Both the position numbers and the translations under genes were made by a program. Positions 1 to 10,919 of a DNA stretch of 64,000 bases are shown here, in pieces. The number at the start of each line of letters is the position of its first letter. Position 1 is the stretch's first letter. The DNA comes from Portulaca oleracea (lineage: Eukaryota; Streptophyta; Magnoliopsida; Caryophyllales; Portulacaceae), in NCBI GenBank assembly GCA_029582165.1, contig CM055874.1:48211269-48275268 (forward strand). Reading direction: 5' to 3'. Under the pieces are notes generated by a model. The model saw only the letters and a program-made list of their open reading frames with translations, searched no databases and had not been told where the DNA came from.

Positions 1-63
1 ACACAAACCAGAAACATCAACAATCTTTTTGACCAATTCTTCTTCCTCTTTTTCCCACGATTC

Positions 64-1085
64 TCAAAGATTCGTGGATGTCATGGGACACTCTTCCGAT
101 GGTCTAATCATCCATCTAGGAAAGCCGGGTAGCATCTTCTTTGGCTTCCTCCACCAACGCTTCCTTCTTCTCTTCCAACACTTCCTAGCCTTGTGTATAA
201 ACGATGCTCGCTTCCTCAAGAACTTAGTAGGGTATGAGGATGTAGAAGTAGAAAATAATTTCAATTTAGTGTTTGGTGGTTTACCGGGCCTAGGACCTTT
301 GAAGATCAACTCATTAACTTTGTTGCACTCAACATAGGTTTCACTCAAAGAAATCTCCTTCCTCCATGGAATGATCTTGAGAGGATGATCATAGTAAATG
401 TCCTCAAATTCACTTAGAATTGGATGCGAAGCCCTTAGATATTTGATTTCTCCCCAATCATTGGGCTCAACTTCAAGGAAATAAGACTCCTTTTGGGGCT
501 CATCCAAGATACCACCGCATTGAACTTAAAATAAGATTCTTTGTGGGATTTCACCCTTGAAAGGTCAATATTGAAAACAATATGATCTTTACCCACGTGA
601 AGAGATAAACGACCTCTTTTCACATCTATGATAGCACCTGCGGTAGCCAAGAAGGGTCGACCAAGAATAAAGGGTATATTCCAATCTTCCTCCATCTCTA
701 AAATAACAAAATCACAAGGAATGAGAAAACTTCCAACTTGAATTGGGACATCTTCAAGAATCCCTAGTGGCCTTCTAATACTTCTATCGGCAAGTTGCAA
801 ATTGATTATCGTGGGGGTTAAATCATCAAGATTGAGCTTCTTGCATATGGAGTGAGGCATGATACTCACACTCGCTCCCAAATCACAGAGTGCTTTATCA
901 ATCTTCATTTCCCCAATCAAACAAGGAATAGAGAAACTACCGGGATCAGCTAGTTTCTCGGGAGTCTTGCTTCCCATGATAGCATTGCAACTAACCGTGA
1001 GATGAACGGTCGATAACTCCTTGATTCTTCTCTTGTTTGTCAAGAGGTCATTGAGATGTTTCTTGAATGAAAGGACCTCCGACAT
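64..1085 (-). pseudogene. gag-pro polyprotein, protease part (broken)
   Basis: Retrotransposon aspartic protease that would cleave the gag polyprotein. The active-site motif reads CDLGASVSIMP, the plant gypsy form of D-[ST]-G-A. It is followed by LQLADRSIRRPLGILEDVPIQVG and the downstream flap/ILGRPFLATAGAIIDV block, all usual for Athila and Tat proteases. Translation runs from 1085 to 435, then changes frame into a continuation (507 to 64) rich in basic residues. Comparison with the plus copy (6,233-7,697) shows a 4-nt deletion near 512. No RT follows. The family is clear; activity is unlikely. Confidence 0.85.
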
Positions 1086-1359
1086 GGCATCTAGAAATGG
1101 TATATTAACTTAAAGTTTCTTCAACATCAAAATAAACCTAGAGAATTTCTCATCATTCTTGTGTTGAACCAATCTTCAGGGAAATGGAATTGGTGGTATA
1201 TATGGTTTCAACTGCCCCGTGGGTTGATCAAGATCATTCTCCTTCTCAATCTCCTTGGGTTTCACCAAATCTTCTTTCTCCTCATCATTAGGCATCCCAA
1301 TCACAACATCATCCTTTTCCTCTTCATCAACAGATTGGTCAACCTCTATATCTCCTCCC

Positions 1360-2679
1360 TCAATGTATATTCTCCACAACTCCCTCATTCTCACTAGAAA
1401 ATCCCTCCTCCACCAACTTGGGTCCCTCAACTTCTTTTCCACTCCGTAAAGTAATGGACTTCACCTCCACCTCTTGAGCAAATTGAGGTTGGATGGGTAT
1501 AGATTGAGGTTGGTTGACTTGAGCCAATTTAAGTTCGAGGCTTTGGATGTAAGCTCGATCCTTCTCTTGATTCTCCATGATTTGCTTAAGCATCAACTCA
1601 ATCGAGAATTGTTGGGGTGGTGAAGAAATTTGAGGTTGTGGAATCTGTTTTTGGGTTTGATGGAAGGATTCTTCTTGAATAGATGAGTGATGTTCATGGG
1701 GTTGAGAGGTAGAAGGTTGATGGTTGGTGATGTAATGAGGATCTTGGTTGATGTGGGAAGAATGGATAGTATTCACTTGCACAAATTGTTGAATTTTTGG
1801 CACATTGTTGGGTAGTGTGTGGACCATAGCAAAACTCACAAGTATGAATATTAGGAACAAAAGTGGATGCAAACGATTGAATTGCTTGGGCAATTCTCAA
1901 CTGATTCGAAACTTCTGCGTTCGACTTCTCTTTTTGCATTTCATAAATGGTGGACAAAAGAAATTTTATAATTGGGTTGTCCTCCAAAAAATTGCCTCCA
2001 TCTCCTGAACTTTGGCCACTCCCCAATGAGGAGCGTGTTATGATAGCTCATATAAGAAAATATTGGCCTCTTCCACGGTCTTCTTCAAAAACATCCCTCC
2101 GGATGCATTATCAATAGATTCTCTAAGAGGACCACGGAGCCCATGATAGAAGTGTTGAATCAACATCCAATCCGGTAAATTATGATGAGGGCACCGTCAT
2201 TGAAGACTCTTAAATCTCTCCCAAGCGTCGAAAAGACTCTCTCCTGGACCATGCTTGAAACTTAAAATTTCTGCTTGAAGTCGGTGTGTCTCCTCCGCCG
2301 AAAAGAAACGATGAAGGAAATCTCCTTTGAGTACCTCCTATGAAGAATAAAAACCAGGTGGACATGTTTGTAGCCATATCTTCGCTTTCCCCGTAAGAGT
2401 GAGAGGAAAGAATTTCAACTTCAAATACTCTGATGATATCCTTGGAATGTACATAAAGCTAATCCTGTCTTCGAATTTGTCAATATGAGCAATGGGACTT
2501 TCAGCAGCATCGTCCCCATGAAACGGGTTTCTTTCGAAGACTTCATGTAAGTGAGGTTTAAACTCGAACACAGCATCGGGTGGTAATGGTGGTAATGTGA
2601 TCGGACTGCCTCCCGTACCCAATGATGGAACGACATATGATAGAAGGGTACGAGGTGAACCAGCTTGATCTTCACCCAT
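1360..2679 (-). pseudogene. gag (capsid-like) region, broken by stops and a frameshift
   Basis: N-terminal gag starts at 2679 with the proline-rich stretch ITLPPLPPDAVFEFKPHLHE and the core HIDKFEDRISF, then WLQTCPPGFY, typical of Retrotrans_gag of Athila type. A TAG stop at 2338-2340 interrupts it. Coding similarity continues through RFKSLQ and RCPHHNLPDWMLIQHFYHGL, with a TGA in place of CGA and a TAA in place of CAA, then shifts frame into 2026-1694 and 1893-1360. That part carries a Cys-containing segment (HTCEFCYGPH) and a glutamine/proline-rich tail. The TAG at 2338 also occurs at the same codon in the plus copy. Confidence 0.85.
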
Positions 2680-2807
2680 TAGAACTCGAAAACTCCTACA
2701 AGAAATGAAGAAGCATCAAATTCATTGGGATCGGAATAAACTTATTTCTAGCGTGAAAGCAAACTCAATTAACCAAAAACCAAGAAACTAAAACAAGGGG
2801 TGCTGGC

Positions 2808-2825
2808 TCCCCAGCAACGGCGCCA
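2808..2825 (-). other. Primer binding site (tRNA-Asp type)
   Basis: On the minus strand this reads TGGCGCCGTTGCTGGGGA, complementary to the 3' end of plant tRNA-Asp with one mismatch. It lies 3 bases inside the LTR, as expected for Athila-type elements. Confidence 0.9.
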
Positions 2826-2828
2826 TTT

Positions 2829-4504
2829 TGTTACACGTGGTCTTGTAACCCCGGTTTTTATATTGTTCTTCTCGAGGAGCTAGGGGCCTTGGCTAAGAAA
2901 CTCGGTCTAAGGTTGGGTCAAAATTGCTAGGTAAGGCAATGGGTTGAAAGAGGCGATCACAAAGCAAGAAACAAAACTAAGGTCGGTCAAGGAAAGGAAA
3001 TGGGCTTCAGAGGCTTTTCGGGATGCAAACGGGGATGAGGAAATGGGTTTTGCAACAAGAGAAATAATAAGGAGGGAGAATTGAGTGGCAATTCCGTTAG
3101 AAAATACCTACCGAGCTTCCTCTTTCGAGGATAGTCCGGATTAACTTCCCCAAAGTCCACCACGGATCCGGATGGTTAATGAAACGGAATTCCCTAGTTA
3201 ACATCCTTCCACTTTCGTGGGTGAGCCTTAACTATCCCATCTCCAACCTTCCAACACAAGTGTTGGATGTGTTCAAGAGCTTTCGATTCCGAATACATCC
3301 CACTTGAGGGAAAGAAGGGAGTGGGAAATTGATTTCCCAACTAATTATTCACTAAAATTGCTAAACCTAATCACCCATTCAAACCCTTAATTACCCCCTA
3401 ACCCATAGGGTTTCTAGCCGCTAATCATGATACTAACTACACTAACAACATCCAAACCAACCCTAAGCATGATTTCTATCACCAATAATCACAAATAAGC
3501 CAAACAATTGAAATAGCAAGCAAGAACAATTAAACAAGCAAGAACGTAATTAGCAAAGCTATTAATGAAAGAGTTAAGGGAAGAGAATACTTATCAAATG
3601 CTGGAAATGGACAAGGAAAAGCAATAAAAGAATGATCCAACAATCTCTCAATTGTTTGAATCCCCAAATCTTCAATAATACAACAAATCACCAAAACCCT
3701 AGATTAATCTCTAACTAATCTCTATCTAAAATCCACTAATACAAAGCTGAAAATTAGAAGTCTAAACTAGAGTTCCCCCTTTCCAAGAAAATCGTCAATA
3801 GTAGTATTTATATAAGGCAAAACAGTTGGGCAAAACACAGTCGTTTCAAGCCGAAGAAATGCGCAGAAAAAGGGGAGACCATAGGTGCGGTCTCAGTGAA
3901 GAGGGTAAGGCGATTAGGGCGTTCGAGAGACAGCAGGTGCTGTCCTGGAGACCGCAGGTGCGGTCTGCTCCTGGCCCCATAGGTAGCGGGTGCTACCTGG
4001 AAGGTAGCGGGCGCTACCTGCTCCCAGCCGACAAACCTTGGTCATCTTGCGGCGCGGGCGCTACTGCGGGGTAGGCGCTCTGTTGCGAATTCCACAGCGA
4101 TTCTTCGCCGTAAGACATGGGTCTTGTCTAGGAGATCGCACGCTGCCTTCTTCCCTTGACCAAGGTAGCGAGTGCTACCCTCCTATTTTCTTCCCTTTGT
4201 TCCTTCCTTTTTTCCAAGGCATGTAATGCCTGCTACAAGGATCGTAGCGGGTGTTACCCCTCTGATTTAAACCAAATAAAGGGAAAGTGGTCCCGGGTCA
4301 ACTCCACTTCGGCTCTCAGTCCAGCTCGGCTCGGCTCGGGAAACTACCGAAAAGACTCGAAAATGGCTCGTTTTACCTCGTTTTATTGTAAAACGCCAAA
4401 ACCTACAAAACCAAAAACATACTAAAATGCACGAAAATAAACCGGAAACGAGTCAAAAGCCTAAGAATTAAGACGATATTTAGGCCCAAAATTAGGTCTA
4501 AACA
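2829..4504 (-). mobile_element. Athila-like LTR (5' LTR of the minus copy), 1,676 bp
   Basis: Bounded by TGTTAC at 2829 and TAAACA at 4504 on the plus strand, i.e. TGTTTA...GTAACA in element orientation. It abuts the primer binding site. The same sequence recurs as a solo LTR at 58,852-60,508, and its terminal part recurs inverted at 4,505-4,752. A GC-rich cluster of short hairpins lies at 3,877-4,020. Apparent ORFs across 3,826-4,425 belong to this non-coding LTR. Confidence 0.9.
3877..4020. repeat. Cluster of short GC-rich hairpins in the LTR
   Basis: Consecutive near-perfect inverted repeats with different arms but similar loops: GACCATAGGTGCGGTC (3877-3892, imperfect), GACAGCAGGTGCTGTC (3929-3944), GACCGCAGGTGCGGTC (3950-3965), AGGTAGCGGGTGCTACCT (3981-3998) and AGGTAGCGGGCGCTACCT (4002-4019). 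The last four are perfect in their arms. Confidence 0.9.
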
Positions 4505-4752
4505 ATTTTCCTCTCTTGTTACTCTCTTATTGCAAAACCCGTCTCCTTGTTCCCGTTTGCATCCCGAAAACCTCCGAAGCCCATTGTTACATCTTGACCC
4601 GACCTTAGTCTATTTGTTGTTTTGTTACTCTTTTCAACCCGTTTCCTTACCTTAGCGATCTCGACCGTAACCTAGACCTGGACCCTTTGACCTAGGCCCC
4701 TAGCTCTGTGAGAAGAACGACAAATCACTAGGTTATACAAACCACGTGTACA
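4505..4752 (+). mobile_element. Truncated 5' LTR of the plus-strand Athila-like copy
   Basis: This segment matches, in inverse orientation, the last ~250 bp of the LTR at 2829-3080: same order of the TTGCAAAACCC, GTTTGCATCCCGAAAA and GGCCCCTAGCTC motifs, ending CACGTGTACACA. It starts exactly where the minus LTR ends, as expected if the minus element inserted into this LTR. Confidence 0.8.
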
Positions 4753-4757
4753 CAAAA

Positions 4758-4775
4758 TGGCGTCGTTGCCGGGGA
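4758..4775 (+). other. Primer binding site (tRNA-Asp type), plus copy
   Basis: Reads TGGCGTCGTTGCCGGGGA, complementary to the tRNA-Asp 3' end with one mismatch, a few bases inside the LTR end. Confidence 0.9.
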
Positions 4776-4858
4776 GCAAGCGCCCCTAGTTTGAGTTTCT
4801 TGGTTATAGGTTGTTTTGAGATTGCTTTCACTCTAGAAATCAATTTGTGCTAATCTAA

Positions 4859-7697
4859 ATGAATTTGATGCTTCTTTGGTTCTTGTTGGTGCATGCAGAT
4901 TCTCCTTGGTGCCTTATCAAGTATTGTAGGAGGTTTCAAGTCCTGATAGATGAGGCTCAAGCTGGTTCAGCTCGCACCTTAGCTTCATATTCCGGTCCAT
5001 CTTCAGGTGTAGGAGGCAGTCCTATCACATTACCACCATTACCACCCGATGTAGTGTTCGAGTTTAAACCTCACCTACTTGAAGTCTTCGACAGAAATCC
5101 GTTTGAAGGGGACAATGGTGAAAGTCCCTTTGCTCGTATTGATAAATTCGAAGACCAGATCAGTTTTGTTCAAATTCCAAAGGTATCATCAAAATTTATG
5201 AAGTTGAAATTCTTTCCTCTCATTCTGACGGGGAAAGCAAAGACATGGCTTCAAACTTGTCCACCTGGATTTTATTCTTTATAGGAGGCACTTAAAGGAG
5301 ATTTTCTTCATCGTTTCTTTCTGGCGGAGGAGATGCACCGACTTAGGGCAGAAATTTTAGGTTTCAAACAAGAGTCGGGAGAAAGTCTTATTGAAGCTTG
5401 GGGGAGATTCAAGGGTCTCCAACGACAGTGTCCTCATCATAAATTACTAGATTGGATGCTACTTCAACATTTTTATCATGAGCTCCGTAGTCCTCTTAGA
5501 GAATCTATTGATAATGCATCCGGAGGGATGTTTTTGAAGAACATCGCGGAGGAGGTCAACATTTCCCTCCATGAAATATCTCAAACCGCTCCTTATTGGG
5601 GAGGTGGTCGAACTTCAGGAGATGGGGACTATTCCTTGGAGAGCAACCCCATTATAAAGTTTCTATTGGCCACCGTCTATGAAATGCAAAAAGAAAGGGT
5701 GAATGAGGAGGCTTCCAACCAATTGAGAGTAGCCCAAGACAAGCAAATATTCACATCCACTTCCGTACCCAATAGCCATACTTGTGAGTTTTGCTATGGT
5801 CCACACCTCAATCAACATTGTGCAAAAATTCAATAAATGGAGCAAGTGAATGCCATTCATTCTTCCCACATCAACTAAGATTCTTTTCACCCAAAAGGGA
5901 ATTATGCTCATGGCTACACCGCCAATCATTACCCTTATACCTCTCAACCCCGTGACCACCACTCATTTATCCAAGAAGAATCCTTCCATCAAACCCAACA
6001 AGACATTCCACAACCTCAAATTTCTCAACCACCCCAAGAATCCTCGATTGAGTTGATGTTGAGGCAAATCATGGATGATCGAGAGAAGGATTGAGCTTAC
6101 ATCCGGAACCTCGAACTTAAATTGGCTCAAGCCAACCAACCTCAATCTATACCCATCCCACCTCTTCTTGTCCAAGAGGTGGAGGTGAATGCTATTACTT
6201 TGCGAAGTGGAAGAGAAGTTGAAGGACCCTAGTTGGTGGAGGAGAGACCTTTTGGAGAGAATGAGGGAGATGTTGTGGAATTAACTAAAGAGGAGGACAT
6301 GGAGGTTGAGAAATCTTGTGATGGGGAGAAGGAGGGCGATGTTGTGTTTGAGACACCTAGAGATGAGGAAAGGGAAGACTCAGTGAAACCCAAGGAGAGC
6401 ATTGAAATAGATAAAAGGGTTATGGAGGAGAATGACCATGATCGACCTACAAGGCAGTTGAAACCATACCGACCATCAGTTCCATTTCCTGGAAGATTGG
6501 TTCAACAAAAGATTGACGAGAAATTCTCTAAGTTGATTGTGATGTTGAAGAAGCTTCAGGTTAATATACCTTTCCTAGATGTCATGTCGGAGGTTCCTTC
6601 ATTTAAGAAACAGCTTAAGGACCTCTTGACAAACAAAAGAAGAATCAAGGAGTCGTCGACCGTTCGTCTCACGGTTAGTTGCAATGCTATTATGGGGAGC
6701 AAAACTCCCGAGAAACTAGCCGATCCCAGCAGTTTCTCCATACCGTGCTCGATTAGAGAAATGAAGATCGACAAGGAACTTTGTGACTTGGGGGTGAGTG
6801 TGAGTATCATGCCAAACTCCATATGTAAGAGGCTCAATCTCGACGATTTGACCCCCGCGACGATCAATTTGCAACTTGCCGATAGAAGTATTAGAAGGCC
6901 ATTGGGGATTCTAGAGGATGTCCCGATTCAAGTGGGAAGTTTTCTCATCCCTTGTGACTTCATTATTCTGAAGATGGATGAAGATTTGGACATCCCTATT
7001 ATTCTTGGTCGACCTTTCTTGACCACTGCAGGAGCTATAATAGATGTAAAAAGAGGCTGTTTGTCTCTTCATGTGGGTAGGTAGGGATCATATTGTTTTT
7101 GTTCTCGATCCTTCAAGGAGGAAACCCCACAAAGAATCATATTTCAAGGTCAATGCGATGGTAAACATCTTGGATGAGCACCAAAAGGAGCCTTACTTTC
7201 TTGAAGTTGAGCCTAATGATTGGGGAGGAATCAAGTACCTAAGGGCCTCGTATTCTAATCCGAGTGAAGTTGAGGGCATCTACCGTGATCAACCCTACAA
7301 GATTGTCCCGTGGAGGAAGGAAATTTCCTTGAGTGAAACCTATGTTGAGTGCAATAAAGTTAATGGGGTGATTCTCAAAGGGCCTAGGCCCGGTAAACCT
7401 CCCAACCCTGAGTTGAAGCTACCTTTTATTTCCCCACGGCCTACTAAATTTTTGAAGAAGCGAGCTTCGTTGTTGCCCAAGGTTAGGAGGTGTTGGAAAA
7501 GAAGAACGAAGCATTGGTGGAGGAAACCAAGGAAAATGTTATCCGCGTTTCCTAGGTGGATGACTAGACCACCGGAAGAGTGCACCAATTCATCCACGAA
7601 TCTCTTTGAGAATCGTGGGAAAAACAGGAATAAATATTGGTGGAAAAGATTGTTGATGTTCTTAGTTTGTGTTCTAAGACTTCGAAGGATCAAGTAA
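4859..7697 (+). pseudogene. gag-pro polyprotein of the plus Athila-like copy (no pol)
   Basis: A single reading frame runs from 4859 to 7084 and is interrupted by stops at 5282 (TAG), 5834 (TAA), 5876 (TAA), 6092 (TGA) and 6230 (TAG). A 4-nt duplication near 7080 then moves the sequence to the frame open at 7071-7697. Order: proline-rich gag N-terminus, gag core (WLQTCPPGFY, RCPHHKLLDWMLLQHFYHEL, DNASGGMF), Cys-rich patch CEFCYGPH, acidic linker, protease with CDLGVSVSIMP (the usual Ala of the DLGAS motif is Val) and ILGRPFLTTAGAIIDV, and a basic tail. No reverse transcriptase, RNase H or integrase follows. Three of the four stops not shared with the minus copy fit C-to-T changes (CAA or CGA to stop); the one at 6230 replaces AAG. 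Confidence 0.88.
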
Positions 7698-9492
7698 GTA
7701 ATTGGGTCAAGCTAGGGACCTTAAACAAGCGCTATATGGGAAGCAACCCATACCTTTTCTTTTCTTCTTCTTCTTTTGTTTTTTTTCTTTCTTCTTTCTT
7801 TTGAGGTAATAGTTCTAGGTTCAAGAAAGAGAAAAAAGAAAAAAAAAATGATGTGAAAAAAGAGGAGTTGAAAAATAAGAAAAATAAAAGAATTGAAGTA
7901 GGGTGAAGGAAAGAAAAGTACAAGTGTGGGGGAGTGAGAGTGAAGTTTGAAGTGATTTTGGGAGTATTCGTGAAGTTTAAGAAGAATGAGTTCAAAAAGG
8001 GGATGAATTGTGGAGTTCTAGGACTCAAAGCAAGCAAGTTTACATTTTCCAGCTCGTAGCAACTGCTACGGCAAACGTAGCACCCGCTACGCCCTGACTG
8101 TAAGTTCTAACTCCCTACTTTCCCTCCTTCTTCCTCATTTTCTTCCCTTCCTTCTTCCCGTCTCATCTCCCCATTCCACTTTTCCTTTCTCCAAGTTCCA
8201 CCCTCAACTCCCACCTCAAATGAAATGGGATTCGGGGTTGAGGCTTGTCCAAGTTAATGTACATATTGTAATTACGTTTTCATTTCTTCTCTTAGTTATC
8301 TTCTTTCAGTCTTGCATGCTAGGATCCAAGCATCTAGGTAGTTTTATTTGCTTATCCTAACCTTATGCTTGGTTCTCTTGGATCACGGATCGAGTTGTCT
8401 TTAATTGAAGACCTTGAGGTAACTTCCTTCTGCCCTCTCTTTGAGTGTATATATTTTTGATCCATGTTGCATGCTTGATTTTTCTTTTGGTGTCGAGCCC
8501 CTAGTGTGTTCGTGTTGCGATTATTTTGCTGTTGGAGTCGTGCAGGCTCGGGTCGCCACCACTGTTTACTTGCTAGGTGTTTGTGTATATGCTTTTCGTA
8601 GGTTTTCTACCTTTCATGAGACACCCTTCCTACAATGAGGACATTGTAGCGTTTTAAGTGTGTGTGTGTGGGGGGGGGGGGAGGGGGGAGGAGGGGAGGG
8701 GGATATATTTATGTTTAAGGGTAGATCACCTAACATTTTAATTTTTTTGATTTTCTTAGTTTTTTGCTAAAATTTGAAAATTTTTCGTGGAAAATGAAAG
8801 AAAAAAGGGAAAAAAAGTTGTGAAAAACCCCAAAAGTGTTTCTTTTTCTTTTAGAAGATGCTTTCATTCACAATTGTGTAGGTAGTTGTCTAATTGGCCG
8901 ATTTAATAATTTAGAAGTGGCCGATATGAACAATGATAGGCCTTAGAAAGGATTCCTGCCATGATTTACCTTTATTAGACCTTGAACTGGAATGTGAAAG
9001 CAAAGTCCTCACTCTTACACGCCTCGATTATGATTTTCTTACCCAAAGTTGGATAGTTCGAGTTGTTCAATGCTCTTGCTCGTCTTAATTAATTACATAA
9101 TGTCGGTTCCACCAATGAAGGTTGGTGTGGGTGGACGGCGCTCACGCCCCTTAAGTACAATGTTTACGTATGGAGCAACCCGAATTGGGAGGGTGACCCT
9201 TTGCGAAGGCCGGTCCAATTCCCGAAACTAATCGATACCCCTATAATCTTGAAAAGAAGAAAAAAAAAAAAGAAAATAAAGCGAAAGAAAAAAGAAAAAG
9301 AAAAAGTTGAGAAAGAGAAAGAAAAGGAAAGGAAAGAGAAGTTGGAAGAAAAATAAAGAGTGAAGTTAAGTTAGCTAATAATCCCGAGTTCGAGCATGAA
9401 AACAACTCTAGCCGACCGACTTAAGTTAGAAAGGATCGATTAGGGCCCACTGCACTTATGCACGAGGATTCTTGCTCAACATGAGGTGTCGG
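7698..9492 (+). mobile_element. 3' non-coding region of the plus Athila-like copy
   Basis: No coding gene seen. It begins with GCGCTATATGGGAAGCAACC (7724), the block that follows pol in Athila elements, then purine-rich sequence, two hairpins (GTAGCAACTGCTAC at 8056-8069; CGTAGCACCCGCTACG at 8076-8091), and a GT/G-rich tract at 8,657-8,702. A related block recurs at 10,920-12,150, so this is retrotransposon 3' sequence rather than a host gene. Confidence 0.65.
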
Positions 9493-10915
9493 GTGTAACG
9501 CCCCCAGGTTACTAACCACTAGATTAAGCTAATGTTATACCTAACCCAATGATTAGCAGCGGATAAACACTTGGAAGCATTACCGCCGTCCAAGGAGGCG
9601 GACAAGGCTAAGACTAAACCCAACGAAACAACCAAACATACACTAACTCTGATCATGCATCATCAAGACATAACTTAACTTAAACTACCTCAAACAACCT
9701 AACATAACCCAATATAACTTATACAAGCCAAAATATCACAAATTTCCCTCAAATCTTTCATAAAGAGACTTTAACCACCTTCAATCTCCTTAAAACGCTC
9801 TAGGGTTTCGTCCTTCCGGGGCTTTTCCCTTCCCATTTGCCGAGATTCCTAAAACAAAAACATAAAACTTCGAAAAGTGAGTTAAGCTCAGTACGTATAC
9901 CCCTAATAACGTAAGAATCTTTTCATAACTCAATTTAGTTATTTCGCCCGGTTCCAAAATCATTAAAACAATAAAAATGACAAACAAACATTAAAAAAAA
10001 TAACATAACTTACGTAGCTTGACCATACTTAACTTGTACAAGAGAAATGTAACTTAACCTGTACTTAAATCACAACTTAAGTGAAAAATACTTTCGAGTT
10101 CTTCCTCGCAAAAGTAAAATACATAACCATAACCTTAGAAATAATATATCATTAAAAGTAAAACAACATATTTTCCAAAGAACCTGGTGCACTTTAGGCA
10201 CTATCTTTGTATTTTTCTCTGGTGTGCACAAGGCACGATTACCCTAGTGTGCACTGTGGCACGATTAAACATGGCATGCTCTATAGCACGATTAAGCATG
10301 GTGTGCTCTAAGGCACGATAACACATGGGCGGGGCCTTTATTAAAACTTTCTAGAAACTTGGAATCTTGACCTCGGGTTCTTAATAAAACGGGATCTTTA
10401 CCTACCTTGTAATCATAACTTAAACCCATCCTTTGAATAAGATTGTACTTAAAACGAAATTTATTCATGGAATACCGATAACATCCAAAGAATGGAATTA
10501 TTGTAAAAGTTTCTCACATAGAGGGTACGTAACCTAAATACTTAAAAAAAATATCTTTAAAACTATCCTGATAAATCGACCTTAAGTACTTAAAATCCAT
10601 GAGAACTTGTATATATTTTTGAACATAACTCATGATACTTTACACATAAACATGAATAGTATAATATAAATTTAGAACTTAGCATAAAAGATTCATTCAT
10701 AATATTACGCATAAAAAGGTCAGGCAATATACGTACCTGAAGACTTAAAAACATGTATTGGACAGGCAGGGACTTGAACAGTAGTGCAACGATCTCTTGG
10801 AGGGACCAAATTCCCCCTTGATTTTCTTAACTCTTAGAAATCTCCTCTTGAGAACCTTAGAAACCTTGAGTTTACCTTTAGAAAAACCACTTGAAATGGG
10901 AGAAACAAGAAAGAT
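9493..10915 (-). mobile_element. LTR fragment of another gypsy-type element (boundaries approximate)
   Basis: The left edge TGTAACGCCCCC, read on the minus strand, is the common plant LTR ending GGGGGCGTTACA. It separates two blocks of Athila-like 3' sequence (up to 9,492 and from about 10,920). On the minus strand its right part looks like leader sequence. No second LTR or coding domain is visible, so it is truncated. The right edge is inferred from where Athila-like similarity resumes. Confidence 0.5.
10185..10335. repeat. Degenerate short tandem repeat in the LTR fragment
   Basis: Five imperfect units containing GTGTGCTCTAAGGCACGAT-like sequence (TGGTGCACTTTAGGCAC, GTGTGCACAAGGCACGATTA, GTGTGCACTGTGGCACGATT, CATGCTCTATAGCACGATTA, GTGTGCTCTAAGGCACGATA). 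Each unit pairs GTGC with GCAC and so forms a small imperfect hairpin. Confidence 0.8.
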
Positions 10916-10919
10916 GAGA

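Larger units (their letters stand above)
1..2828 (-). mobile_element. Athila-like Ty3/gypsy element, internal region (minus copy, cut by window edge)
   Basis: Internal region of a minus-strand LTR retrotransposon. Reading leftward from the primer binding site at 2825 come gag (2679 down to about 1360) and an aspartic protease (1085-435). No reverse transcriptase or integrase is seen before the edge. A 4-nt deletion near 512, judged against the plus-strand copy, and several nonsense codons break the frame. The equivalent segment of the plus copy runs from protease straight into 3' non-coding sequence, so this family probably lacks pol. Confidence 0.85.

Noticed and set aside
3826..4425. Three overlapping plus-strand ORFs
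   Set aside because: They sit in the minus-oriented LTR and consist of translated hairpin repeats, with no domain.
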